DNA of 64,000 nt from Kibdelosporangium sp. MJ126-NF4 (GTDB lineage Bacteria > Actinomycetota > Actinomycetes > Mycobacteriales > Pseudonocardiaceae), in the NCBI RefSeq assembly GCF_000826545.1, contig NZ_CDME01000011.1, forward strand, positions 1,626,657 to 1,690,656, read 5' to 3'. Position 1 is the first letter of the stretch. Every line of letters starts with the position of its first letter. The notes under the pieces were generated by a model that saw only the letters and a program-made list of their open reading frames with translations, did not search any database and was not told where the DNA came from. Made by a program: the position numbers and the translations under genes. Positions 32,592 to 40,648 of this stretch are shown piece after piece.

Positions 32592-33436
32592 ATACCACGT
32601 CGGCGGCGCAGGTCATGCCGCACTCCACTCGCGAGCGCACCCCGTGGCAGGACCTGCCTGCCGCCGTCCGTGCGGCGGTGGAAGCCGAAACCGGGCGGGT
32701 CCACGCGGTTGACACGATCAGCGCTGGTCTGAACTCCGGGATCGCTGCGGTTCTGCACACCGCTGGCACCTCGGTGTTCATCAAGGGACTGCCCACCGAT
32801 CACCGACGCATCGCCACCCAGCACAATGAAGCCACTCTTGCCCCGCACGTCACCGGCATCGGTCCGGCGCTGCGCTGGCAGATCGAGGCCGACGGCTGGA
32901 ATCTCCTTGGCTTCGAGCATCTCACTGGCCACCCCGCCGACCTCGGCCCCAGCTCCAAGGACCTCGCTGCCCTGGCCGGCACCCTGATCCAACTCGGCCA
33001 GGTTCGGGCTCCGGACGTGTCGCTGGCGCGGATCGAGCGGCGCTGGGCCGGGCACGCAGACGAGTGCGAGCTGGCACTGCTGGCAGGGGACCGGCTGCTG
33101 CACACCGATCTCAACCCGCACAACATCCTCATCACCCTGGATGGTGCACGGATCGTGGACTGGGCATGGCCGACCCTCGGTGCCGCCTTCATTGATCCCG
33201 CGTGCGCGGCGCTGTGGCTGATCGCCGAGGGCCACACCCCGGCCGCGGCGGAAGCCTGGGCCGCCACCATCCCGGCCTGGCAGGATGCGCCGACCGCCGG
33301 GATCGACATCTTCACCGTGGTCAACGCCAGGCTGTGGGAACAGATCGCCCACGACGATCCGCAACCCTGGAAACAACGTCTGCACCGGGCGGCCCTCAGC
33401 TGGCACGAGCACCGCCACCGCATCCACGGCGGCTGA
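32588..33436 (+). CDS. Aminoglycoside phosphotransferase (APH)-fold kinase of the RiPP-type locus
   Basis: A 282-residue protein kinase-like enzyme. The catalytic loop 'LLHTDLNPHNILIT' (H-x-D-x4-N) and the metal-binding 'IVDWAWPTLG' are intact. 'SVFIKGLP' probably holds the ATP-binding Lys. APH-fold kinases phosphorylate small molecules, sugars or proteins, and some give self-resistance. Translational coupling to the GNAT (ATGA at 32588) places it in the same pathway. Roles as tailoring enzyme, immunity protein or regulator are equally open. It is the last gene of the locus; about 100 bp separate it from spo0M. Confidence 0.82.
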   Translation: MNTTSAAQVMPHSTRERTPWQDLPAAVRAAVEAETGRVHAVDTISAGLNSGIAAVLHTAGTSVFIKGLPTDHRRIATQHNEATLAPHVTGIGPALRWQIEADGWNLLGFEHLTGHPADLGPSSKDLAALAGTLIQLGQVRAPDVSLARIERRWAGHADECELALLAGDRLLHTDLNPHNILITLDGARIVDWAWPTLGAAFIDPACAALWLIAEGHTPAAAEAWAATIPAWQDAPTAGIDIFTVVNARLWEQIAHDDPQPWKQRLHRAALSWHEHRHRIHGG

Positions 33437-33534
33437 AGAAGACCTGGGTGGGCGGTTTGTCCGGAACTTCGGGACCCTAGAGTTGCGTTGGCACTATGTC
33501 CGCCCTGCCGTGAAGCGAAGGAGACGACCACCGG

Positions 33535-34482
33535 ATGGTCTTCAAGAAGATGTTGCGGAAGCTCGGCGTCGGCGGGCCGTCCGTCGACACGGTGCTGGCC
33601 GACCCGAGGGTCTTGCCCGGCGGGACGCTCACCGGTGAGGTGCGCATCCAGGGCGGCGAGGGCGATGCCGAGGTCGAGCACATCGCGTTGTCACTGGTCA
33701 CCCGGGTCGAGCGCGGTGACCGTGGGCAGGGCATGGTGGAGTTCCACCGTGTCGTCGTCGCCGGTCCGACCAAGCTGGCGGCCAAGCAGGACCGCGTCAT
33801 CCCGTTCAGCATCCCGGTCCCGTGGGAAACCCCGATCACCGAGGTCGGTGGCCAGCGGCTGCCGAGGATGGACCTGGGCCTGCGCACCGAACTGTCCATC
33901 GCCAAAGCGGTCGACAAGGGCGACCTCGACCCCGTCTACGTCCTGCCGACGGAGTCGCAGGACGCTGTCCTCGAGGCGTTCGGGCAGCTGGGCTTCCGCT
34001 TCAAGTCCGCCGACCTCGAAGCAGGCCGGATCTACGGCATCCGCCAGGAACTGCCGTTCTTCCAGGAGATCGAGTTCTATCCGCCGCAGCAGTTCGCGGG
34101 CCGGATCAACGAGGTCGAACTGACCATCGTCGCCTCCCACGACGGCATCGTCGTCGTTCTCGAGGCCGACAAGCGTGGCGGTTTCGGCGGCGGCCAGGAC
34201 GTGATCGGCCGGTTCGAGGCGTCGCACCGCGAGGCCGTCGAGTTGGACTGGGCGCAGATGTTCCACGAGTGGCTTGAGAGTGTCGCCAGCCGTCGGAGCG
34301 GCATGTTCGGCGGTCATGGCGACCAGTATCACGGCGGTCACCAGGGTCACCACGGTCGCCGTGGCGGCGGTATGGGTGGCATGGTCGCCGGTGTCGCGGG
34401 CGGTGTCGTCGGCGGCATGATGATCGGCGAGATGCTCGACGGCTTCGGCGGCGACGAAGGCGGCGGCGAGGACGAGGGCTGA
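33535..34482 (+). CDS. spo0M: Spo0M (SpoOM) family arrestin-like protein
   Basis: A 315-residue protein. Residues 1-250 match the sporulation-control protein Spo0M: 'VDTVLADPRVLPGGTLTGEVRIQGGEGDAEVEHIALSLVTRVE', 'IPFSIPVPWETPITEVGGQRLPRMDLGLRTELSIAKAVDKGDLDPVYV'. These form an arrestin-like beta-sandwich pair. The C-terminal tail is Gly/His-rich and ends in an acidic Gly/Asp/Glu stretch with 'VAGVAGGVVGGMMIGEML', a glycine-zipper. Spo0M influences differentiation and cytoskeletal interactions in Bacillus; the role in actinomycetes is unclear. The ATG at 33535 follows AAGGAG. Confidence 0.88.
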   Translation: MVFKKMLRKLGVGGPSVDTVLADPRVLPGGTLTGEVRIQGGEGDAEVEHIALSLVTRVERGDRGQGMVEFHRVVVAGPTKLAAKQDRVIPFSIPVPWETPITEVGGQRLPRMDLGLRTELSIAKAVDKGDLDPVYVLPTESQDAVLEAFGQLGFRFKSADLEAGRIYGIRQELPFFQEIEFYPPQQFAGRINEVELTIVASHDGIVVVLEADKRGGFGGGQDVIGRFEASHREAVELDWAQMFHEWLESVASRRSGMFGGHGDQYHGGHQGHHGRRGGGMGGMVAGVAGGVVGGMMIGEMLDGFGGDEGGGEDEG

Positions 34483-34490
34483 CGGTGATC

Positions 34491-34516
34491 CACCCGGGTG
34501 CGCCCGCACCCGGGTG
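34491..34516. terminator. Bidirectional terminator hairpin
   Basis: Perfect 12-base arms CACCCGGGTGCG and CGCACCCGGGTG lie back to back with two bases between them, between the convergent spo0M (ends 34482) and anti-sigma-like gene (ends 34525). Neither side has a T-run, as is normal in high-GC actinomycetes. Confidence 0.75.
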
Positions 34517-34524
34517 TCACTGGG

Positions 34525-35049
34525 TCACGACACCTTCTGCGCGTAGGCGAAGGTGTCTCCGCCCATCGGCCGCATGTCCCCGATCGGCCAACCCAGCACC
34601 ACGGTCGTGCCCGACGCGATCGACGTCACGTCGAACTCGTCGGCCAGCGCCGCCATCAGCAGCAGGCCACGCCCTCGTGTGGTCGGTCCGGTGCGTGGTG
34701 TCCGCCATGTCCCGTTGTCGGACACGACCGTCCACGCGCAGTGCCCCGACCGGTCACACCCGGCGAACAGCGTCACCGGGCCGGTCCGGCCCAGGTAGGC
34801 GTGCTCGACCGCGTTCGTGGTCGCCTCGTCCAGCGCGAGCACGATGTCCTGGGTCAGGTTGGTGCCCAGGTGGAGCTGGTCCGCCCAGCGCACCAGCTCC
34901 CGCCGGGCCGCCCTCAGCTTGCCCGGATCGGCAGAGAATCGCAGGTAGACGTGTGGTTGGGTGACATCGGCGTCGGCGACGACCCGCGACGCCACCTTCG
35001 GCAGCGTCGCTTCCCATTCCGTGAGTGAGACCGCGGCTTTCGTGCGCAT
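34525..35049 (-). CDS. RsbW-like anti-sigma factor/ATP-binding serine kinase
   Basis: A 174-residue GHKL ATPase of the HATPase_c_2 type: 'LTQDIVLALDEATTNAVEHAYLG' (N box), 'WTVVSDNGTWRTP' (G1-like) and 'TRGRGLLLMAALADEFDVTSIASGTTVVLGW' (G2). Such proteins bind sigma factors of the SigB/SigF type and phosphorylate anti-anti-sigma proteins. Streptomyces has dozens. No sigma factor or antagonist lies beside it, so the partner is unknown. An N-terminal extension of about 30 residues precedes the domain. Confidence 0.82.
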   Translation of the reverse strand: MRTKAAVSLTEWEATLPKVASRVVADADVTQPHVYLRFSADPGKLRAARRELVRWADQLHLGTNLTQDIVLALDEATTNAVEHAYLGRTGPVTLFAGCDRSGHCAWTVVSDNGTWRTPRTGPTTRGRGLLLMAALADEFDVTSIASGTTVVLGWPIGDMRPMGGDTFAYAQKVS

Positions 35050-35206
35050 CGTCGCCTACACCTTCGGCTCGCTGACAAGTCCGATATCGGCGTACCCACT
35101 CCAGCCGAAATCTATTCCTCCATTCGGTCCACCGAGATGTGTGTTACCGCTCTCGTCACCGAGTGTGATCGCACGGAGTCGAGGCTCTCGTTCAGGGGAT
35201 CATCGT

Positions 35207-35218
35207 TTGGGGCCCCAA
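35207..35218. promoter_or_regulatory. Palindrome TTGGGGCCCCAA upstream of the small gene at 35278
   Basis: A 12-bp perfect palindrome in the 228-bp divergent intergenic region (35050-35277), 60 bp before the TTG start codon at 35278. It could be an operator. No regulator can be assigned. The rest of the intergenic region shows nothing recognisable. Confidence 0.35.
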
Positions 35219-35277
35219 TCGTGCGGGAAAATGGATCAAGGCGGACAACGGTGTCCGCCTCCACAAGGGGAGTCGTC

Positions 35278-35613
35278 TTGAGCACAAGTCACTTGGGGGA
35301 CGCGCCGCGGCCCATCGTCAGCCTCGCCCCCGGCCTGCGCCTGCGCACCGAGGTCGGCGTCGCACTGCACGAGCTGTCCCAATCCGCCGATGCGCGAACT
35401 GTGCACGACAACCTGCGCGGCGCGCTGGCCTACACGGCCGCGATCGGCGAGACGGCCATGGTCGCCGCGGCCGCGGAGTGCGTCCGCCTGGCCGTCAGCC
35501 GCCTCGACGCCGGGCTCGTCAGTCCCGCGTGCGCCGTGCTGACCGAGGCGCTGCGGATCCTGAGCCCAGCGCAGCAGCGCGACACAGTGCCTGTCCTGGC
35601 GCCAGTTCTGTAG
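35278..35613 (+). CDS. Small helical protein of unknown function
   Basis: A 111-residue soluble, mainly helical protein ('GLRLRTEVGVALHELSQSADARTVHDNLRGALAYTAAIGETAMVAAAAECVRLAVSRLDAG', then 'CAVLTEALRIL'). TTG 35278 is chosen because AAGGGGAG lies five bases upstream and upstream frame use is not coding-like. The pattern resembles a short TPR- or four-helix-type scaffold. Expression may be tied to the nearby RsbW-like gene, which is divergent. No family name can be given. Confidence 0.6.
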   Translation: MSTSHLGDAPRPIVSLAPGLRLRTEVGVALHELSQSADARTVHDNLRGALAYTAAIGETAMVAAAAECVRLAVSRLDAGLVSPACAVLTEALRILSPAQQRDTVPVLAPVL

Positions 35614-35619
35614 GCGCTG

Positions 35620-36993
35620 TCACGGCGCGATGCCGACGCCGGGGTAGAGCCGTTTCCAGAGCTTGGCCTGGAAGCTCGTCAGCGCGGGCCAGTGCGCGCC
35701 GCCCGGCCGTGCGTACACCTTGGACTCGTAGCTGTCCGGCCTGAAGCCGGGGTCGAGGAAGCATCCCTTGTGGTACTTCGCGTCGAACGCCGGGCAGGAC
35801 GCGGCCACCGACGCGGGCGTGGGTTTGCGGTGCGTCCGCACCCACGTGGCCAGGGCCGACACAGCGGCGGCATACCCTGAGTCACTCAGGACACTGTGCT
35901 CGCTCTCCCGGGTGAAAGTCTGCACCAGATAACGGGAGTTGCCCGCGTTGGTCACCGAGGCGCGGTAGGCGGACTCGTGCTCGACGAACGCCGTGGGGTC
36001 GTTGATCGCGTGCAGCGTCAGCACCGGTACCGAGATCGAACCGGTGACGTCGCTGTCGTAGGACAGGTCCCGGACGGCGGACGGATCGGGCCTGAACCGT
36101 TGCACGCCACGGTTCAGCGCCACGTCGTCATGCGAGCCGGTGTACCACACGCCGATGTTGCCGAACGGGTTACGGCCACCGAGCCGGTTGTGCACGATGT
36201 CGCGGAAGGTGAACGTCGCGAAGTTCAGGTGTGACGCCAAGGTCCGCTCGGGCAGCCTGGTCACCCCGAGGATGTCCGTGAGGTTCTGTGCCTGCTGGGC
36301 GGTGCGCTGCTCGGGCGGCGACTCGATCCCGGTGCACTCCTGCAGCCGGGCCCGCAGACCGCCGCCGGTCATCGTCGAGTCCGCGCGCAGGCCCATCCAC
36401 AGTGGATACTGCGGTTCGCTCGGCCGTGGGTGGTTGCCGCAGTAGTACTGGTAGACCACGCGGAGGTCCACACGGTAGTTGTAGCCGCGGCTGCCGCCCG
36501 CGAGCACGCCGTTGGTCAGCAGCACACCGTCGTAGTCGTACTGCTCGGCGGCTTTCGCGGCGATGTTGCCGCCCCACGACTGGCCGTGCAGCAGCGTGGT
36601 GCGGGGCTTGCCGAAGCTGCGGGTGAACCGCGCGCGCAGGTTCTCGGTGTCCGCGATGGCCATCTGGGTGCCGTACCCGCCACGCCGGTAGGACGAGCCC
36701 GCCCACGCGTATCCCTCACGCACCATCACCGAGAAGCGGGCGAGGTCCTCGGTACTGCGGTCCTGAGTGGGCGCGCCGAGATCCGGCCCGCCGTGCGTGT
36801 GCAGCACCAGCGTGCCGTTCCAGTCGCGGGGGATGGCGATCGAGTAGTACGCGCCGTTGCTGTCCTTGCCGCCGTGGCAGGTGGCGTCGCTCGGCACGCC
36901 CGCCGGGCAGGGAAGCGTGGGCGGTGGTTCGGCGGCAGCGGGGACCGGTGACAGTCCCATCAGGAGTGCGGTGATGACCGAAACTGTGTGCAT
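35620..36993 (-). CDS. Secreted alpha/beta hydrolase
   Basis: A 457-residue exported hydrolase. The signal peptide spans 1-21 ('VPAAA'). The nucleophile elbow is 'LLHGQSWGGNIA' with S139. 'HTHGGP' at 65-70 may be the oxyanion region, and 'VPVLTLHAINDPTAFVEHE' holds the acid strand. Catalytic His would be in 'ESEHSVLSDSG'. The family resembles secreted peptidase/esterase-like hydrolases related to the SGNH-free X-Pro/tripeptidyl group, but the substrate cannot be named. The gene converges with the small 35278 gene; stop codons are six bases apart. Confidence 0.82.
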   Translation of the reverse strand: MHTVSVITALLMGLSPVPAAAEPPPTLPCPAGVPSDATCHGGKDSNGAYYSIAIPRDWNGTLVLHTHGGPDLGAPTQDRSTEDLARFSVMVREGYAWAGSSYRRGGYGTQMAIADTENLRARFTRSFGKPRTTLLHGQSWGGNIAAKAAEQYDYDGVLLTNGVLAGGSRGYNYRVDLRVVYQYYCGNHPRPSEPQYPLWMGLRADSTMTGGGLRARLQECTGIESPPEQRTAQQAQNLTDILGVTRLPERTLASHLNFATFTFRDIVHNRLGGRNPFGNIGVWYTGSHDDVALNRGVQRFRPDPSAVRDLSYDSDVTGSISVPVLTLHAINDPTAFVEHESAYRASVTNAGNSRYLVQTFTRESEHSVLSDSGYAAAVSALATWVRTHRKPTPASVAASCPAFDAKYHKGCFLDPGFRPDSYESKVYARPGGAHWPALTSFQAKLWKRLYPGVGIAP

Positions 36994-37081
36994 GAGTCCT
37001 CCGCGAGCTGCGCTTCGTCGCGCTGGGAGTGACCGTAGACACAGTCGGACCGGCTCGCAGAGGTTGCGTTCATTGAGTTCG

Positions 37082-38047
37082 CTAGGGACCGGGGTCGAAC
37101 GAAATGTCCCGCGCGGTGTCGACGAACGCCCTGATCGCGGTGTTCCGAGAGGAACTGCGCCAGATCGGCACGACGGCCATCGGGGGCATGTCGTGGATCG
37201 GCACCACCTCCAGCCCGGGGAACACCATCCGATCGAACACCGTCTCGATCGTGACGTGCAGGCCGTGGCCGCGGGCGACCGCGGTCAGGAAGTCGTCGAG
37301 AGTCAGCTCCCTGCGGCCGGCCAGCTCCGGGATGTCGGTGGCCAGCCGGTTCAGCGGCGCACCGGACGGCGTCACGCTCGGCGTCCACGCCTCCACCAGC
37401 TCCGGCCGCCACGAGTTGCTCGGGTTCAGCAGGGCGTAACCGGAGAGTTGTTCGACGCTGATCGACTCGAACTCGGCCAGCGGATGACCGGATGGCACGA
37501 TCACACCGCGCCCCACGCGGTGCAGTACCGGGCCGATCGTGCGGCCGGGCGCGTCGAGCGCCTTGCCGTCCCCGCCGGGACTCCAGATCAGTTCCACGTC
37601 GGTGTCGGCCGGTGGCACGTAGCCACTGGCCCCGACGTCGAAGTTGACCATCGCCCGCAGGTGCACGACACAGCCGGGGTGGCGGTGCTCGAAGGCCGAC
37701 ACGATCCGGGTGACGCCCTGCGCGCCGATCGACGGCATGTACCCGATCGACAGCCGCACCTGGGTGTCGCGGGCCGCCGCCTGGCAGTCGGCCATCGCCG
37801 CCGAGAGCACGTCGAAACCTCGCCGCGCGCCCTCGTGGAACCGCGTGCCGAGGTCGGTCAAGACGACGTCGTCCTGACCGGTGTGTTCGACCAGGGCCGC
37901 GCCGATCTGGCGTTCGAGCGACCTGATCAGCTGGCCGATTCGGCCCTGCGTGACCCGCAGGCGCTCCGCCGTCCGGTCGAGGTTCAGCTCGTCGGCCAGG
38001 ACGAGGAAGGCCTCCACTTCCCGTAACTCCACGCTAGTGGCCCCCAT
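37082..38047 (-). CDS. LysR-type transcriptional regulator
   Basis: A 321-residue LTTR: the winged HTH (about 1-65) 'ELREVEAFLVLADELNLDRTAERLRVTQGRIGQLIRSLERQIGAALVEHT', linker helix, and LysR substrate domain ('VRLSIGYMPSIGAQGVTRIVSAFEHRHPGCVVHLRAM'). An ATG at 38134 would add 29 unlikely residues. It probably regulates the neighbouring divergent or upstream gene, the secreted hydrolase (35620) or the molbindin (38172). No inducer is suggested by the sequence. Confidence 0.88.
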   Translation of the reverse strand: MGATSVELREVEAFLVLADELNLDRTAERLRVTQGRIGQLIRSLERQIGAALVEHTGQDDVVLTDLGTRFHEGARRGFDVLSAAMADCQAAARDTQVRLSIGYMPSIGAQGVTRIVSAFEHRHPGCVVHLRAMVNFDVGASGYVPPADTDVELIWSPGGDGKALDAPGRTIGPVLHRVGRGVIVPSGHPLAEFESISVEQLSGYALLNPSNSWRPELVEAWTPSVTPSGAPLNRLATDIPELAGRRELTLDDFLTAVARGHGLHVTIETVFDRMVFPGLEVVPIHDMPPMAVVPIWRSSSRNTAIRAFVDTARDISFDPGP

Positions 38048-38171
38048 GATCCGCCCGGTGACGCTCACGGTCACAGTAGCGGACCCGATGCAAGTCCTAA
38101 GTAGACATACGCTGTCGCCTCCTCGCGCGGGCACGCGTCAACAGGCGGCACGGCCGTGCCACACAGTCCAC

Positions 38172-38591
38172 TTACGCGGTGGTCAGCGACACCTCGGTCG
38201 ACTTGATCAACGCTACGACCTGGGCACCCGCGCTCAGCCCGAGCTCGTCCACGGCCTCCTTGGTGATCGCGGCGGTCAGTTCGCCGCCGTCCACAGCGAT
38301 CCGGACCGTGGCCATCGCCCCACCGGTGGCGATCGCGGCGACCTCGCCCCGCAGCTGGTTGCGGATGCTGATGCCGGAGACCGGCTCAGTGGACACCGCC
38401 ACCTCAGTGGATTTGACCAGGACACTCACCGGGGAGCCGTCGGCGATGCCGAGCTCGTCGACGGCCTCACGAGTGATCGCCGCGGTGACCACCTGGCCAC
38501 CGGCCAGCCGGGTCTTGACCGTGGCCATGACCTCGCCGGCCCGGATGGCGCTCACGGTGCCCGAGAGCTTGTTGCGGATGCTCAATGCCAT
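38172..38591 (-). CDS. Molbindin, two-TOBE-domain molybdate/tungstate-binding protein
   Basis: A 139-residue protein built of two homologous Mop/TOBE domains. Residues 1-68 read 'SIRNKLSGTVSAIRAGEVMATVKTRLAGGQVVTAAITREAVDELGIADGSPV', and 75-139 read 'SIRNQLRGEVAAIATGGAMATVRIAVDGGELTAAITKEAVDELGLSAGAQV'. Both contain the 'SIRN-L-G-V' oxyanion-site and 'KSTEV' strand. It stores or buffers molybdate in the cytosol. It is alone and divergent from the antiporter gene pair. No mod transporter is in the window. Confidence 0.9.
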   Translation of the reverse strand: MALSIRNKLSGTVSAIRAGEVMATVKTRLAGGQVVTAAITREAVDELGIADGSPVSVLVKSTEVAVSTEPVSGISIRNQLRGEVAAIATGGAMATVRIAVDGGELTAAITKEAVDELGLSAGAQVVALIKSTEVSLTTA

Positions 38592-38667
38592 GGTCGCGGA
38601 CTGTAATGGCGCGGTGACGGACCCGCGACCGCAGGAACGGGACAGTCCATAACGTAGAGTCGGTGGC

Positions 38668-39150
38668 GTGAACGTCGAGGTGACACCCTTGCCGGGCTTG
38701 GGCACACGTCAGGACTTCGTTTCCCGCGGCGGACGTCGGATCGGGGTGATCACCTATCGCGACGGCCGGATGGAGATGATCGTCTCCAGCCAGGACGACC
38801 CGGACTCGTGCGTCGCCTCGCTCCCGTTGACAGTCGAGGAGAGCGCGACGCTGGCCACCCTGCTCGGCGCGCCCCAACTGGTCACCCTGCTCAAAGAGCA
38901 GAGCAGCGACGTCTCCGGCATCACCACCCGGCAACTGCCGCTCGCACCGGGCTCGCCCTACGACGGCAAGACACTCGGCGACACGGCACTGCGCACCAGA
39001 ACAGCGGTATCGGTGGTCGCCGTGGTGCGCGGCGGCACCGCACATCCCTCTCCCCGGCCGGACTTCCGGCTCGGCGGCGGCGACATGCTCGTCACGGTCG
39101 GCACGGCCGAAGGACTGGGCAAAGCCGTCGAGGTGCTCGAGACCGGCTGA
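38668..39150 (+). CDS. TrkA-C (RCK_C)-containing regulatory subunit of a cation/proton antiporter
   Basis: A 160-residue protein with an N-terminal KhtS/T-like part ('GTRQDFVSRGGRRIGVITYRDGRMEMIVSSQDDPDSCVASLPL') and a C-terminal RCK_C domain ('LPLAPGSPYDGKTLGDTALRTRTAVSVVAVVRGGTAHPSPRPDFRLGGGDMLVTVGTAEGLGKAVEVL'). It matches the regulatory partner of KhtU-type K+/H+ antiporters. The antiporter gene follows after 27 bp. GTG 38668. Confidence 0.88.
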   Translation: MNVEVTPLPGLGTRQDFVSRGGRRIGVITYRDGRMEMIVSSQDDPDSCVASLPLTVEESATLATLLGAPQLVTLLKEQSSDVSGITTRQLPLAPGSPYDGKTLGDTALRTRTAVSVVAVVRGGTAHPSPRPDFRLGGGDMLVTVGTAEGLGKAVEVLETG

Positions 39151-39177
39151 CAGCCGGCCTGATCCACAAGGGGACAA

Positions 39178-40362
39178 GTGCACGACACCGCCATCTCCCT
39201 GATCGAACTGGGAGCGGTTTTCTTCGGCCTGGGCCTACTCGGCCGACTGGCGTGGAAGATCGGAATCTCACCGATCCCGCTGTACCTGATCGGCGGCCTG
39301 GCGTTCGGCTCAGGCGGACTGATCCCACTGCACGGAATAGACGAGTTCGCCTCCCTCGCCGGAGAAATCGGCGTAATCCTCCTGCTGTTGCTGCTGGGCC
39401 TGGAGTACTCGGCAAACGAACTGGTAACAGGACTGCGCAGGTCATGGCTGGCAGGCCTACTGGACCTGGGGCTCAACGCGGCGCCAGGTGCGATCGTGGC
39501 ACTGCTACTCGGCTGGGGCCCGGTCGGCGCGATAGCGATGGCAGGAGTCACATACATATCGTCATCCGGGATCATCGCCAAGGTACTGGGAGACCTCGGA
39601 AGGCTGGGTAACAGGGAAACGCCGGTAGTGCTGTCGATCCTGGTGTTCGAAGACCTGGCGATGGCGGTGTACCTACCAATCCTGACAGCGTTGTTGGCGG
39701 GAGCGACACTGATGGGAGGCCTGACAGCGGTCGGCGTCTCCCTGATAGTGATCACGATCGTCCTGGTGGTGGCGCTGAAGTTCGGCAGATACGTCTCAAT
39801 GCTGGTGGACAGCCCAGAACCGGAAGTATTCCTCCTGAGAGTCCTCGGAGCAGCGCTACTGGTAGCAGGAATAGCCTCCCAACTACAAGTCTCCGCAGCG
39901 GTAGGAGCATTCCTACTGGGAATAGCGATCTCAGGCTCAACGGCAGAGAACGCAACGAAACTACTGGAACCACTCCGAGACCTCTTCGCGGCGATGTTCT
40001 TCGTAGTCTTCGGCCTGAACACAAACCCGACAACGATCCCACCGGTCCTCGGATACGCAGTGGCCCTAGCATTCGTAACAACACTGACAAAGGTGGCAAC
40101 AGGCTGGTTCGCGGCACGCCAGCAAGGAATCGGCCGAATGGGCAGAGCCAGAGCAGGGGCAGCCCTGGTGGCCCGAGGAGAGTTCTCCATCGTCATCGCC
40201 GGTCTAGCGGTAGCAGCAGGAGCGGTCGACGAACAACTAGCAGCCCTGGCAACGGCGTACGTGCTGTTGATGGCGGTGCTAGGCCCAGTGGCCGCAAGAG
40301 TAGTCGAGCCAGTAGCCCGTGGAATGCAAAGAAAACTAAGGCCAAGACCAGCAGGGACATAA
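39178..40362 (+). CDS. Monovalent cation/proton antiporter (CPA2, KhtU/KefB-like)
   Basis: A 394-residue protein with about 12 hydrophobic helices. Family motifs are 'LGLLGRLAWKIGISPIPLYLIGGLAFG', 'GVILLLLLLGLEYSANELVTGLRRS' and 'TYISSSGIIAKVLGDLGRLGNRETPVVLSILVFEDLAMAVYLPIL', the latter with the Asp that probably binds the cation. GTG 39178 follows AAGGGGA. It works with the RCK_C protein, probably exporting K+ or Na+ under alkaline or toxic stress. Codon use is odd: the 3' half is rich in A-ending codons (cta, gga, gca, aca, ata), unlike the neighbouring genes, although the protein is perfectly ordinary. Confidence 0.88.
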   Translation: MHDTAISLIELGAVFFGLGLLGRLAWKIGISPIPLYLIGGLAFGSGGLIPLHGIDEFASLAGEIGVILLLLLLGLEYSANELVTGLRRSWLAGLLDLGLNAAPGAIVALLLGWGPVGAIAMAGVTYISSSGIIAKVLGDLGRLGNRETPVVLSILVFEDLAMAVYLPILTALLAGATLMGGLTAVGVSLIVITIVLVVALKFGRYVSMLVDSPEPEVFLLRVLGAALLVAGIASQLQVSAAVGAFLLGIAISGSTAENATKLLEPLRDLFAAMFFVVFGLNTNPTTIPPVLGYAVALAFVTTLTKVATGWFAARQQGIGRMGRARAGAALVARGEFSIVIAGLAVAAGAVDEQLAALATAYVLLMAVLGPVAARVVEPVARGMQRKLRPRPAGT

Positions 40363-40382
40363 ACAAAAATAACCCAGTCCTC

Positions 40383-40580
40383 CTAAACCAGGCTGGGGAG
40401 TAGAACTTGCTGGTACGTAACCAACACAGGGCAATCAGCGCTGGGACCGTAAGTCGAGGCTGGAAACTGAACTCCAACGTAACCAACAGCGCTAACGCAA
40501 TCAGAAGTAATCCGTTCAAACCGGGCACGGCGGCGGGTGGCCCATGGGTGGGCGGAGCGTGACTCACCATCTACATCCCA
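40383..40580 (+). repeat. Left inverted repeat of the DUF222/HNH element
   Basis: About 200 bp that reappear, inverted and nearly identical, at 41859-42055. Best-conserved blocks are the 'CGTAACCAACA' stretches (40416 and 40478 regions), the AGAAGTAATCCGTTCAAACC stretch from 40504, and GTGACTCACCAT (40559-40570). The repeat covers most of the space between the antiporter stop and the HNH gene start; no gene is seen in it. Confidence 0.85.
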
Positions 40581-40648
40581 CGGCGCTACTGGGGCGATTC
40601 ACTCGAAAGAGTACGGCCATGGCTGTGCTTTTTCGGTAAACTGAACTC

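Noticed and set aside
40193..40570. Minus-strand open frame of 125 codons over the antiporter end and left inverted repeat
   Set aside because: It resembles the frame at the right repeat only because the repeats are homologous DNA. No ribosome site or known domain.
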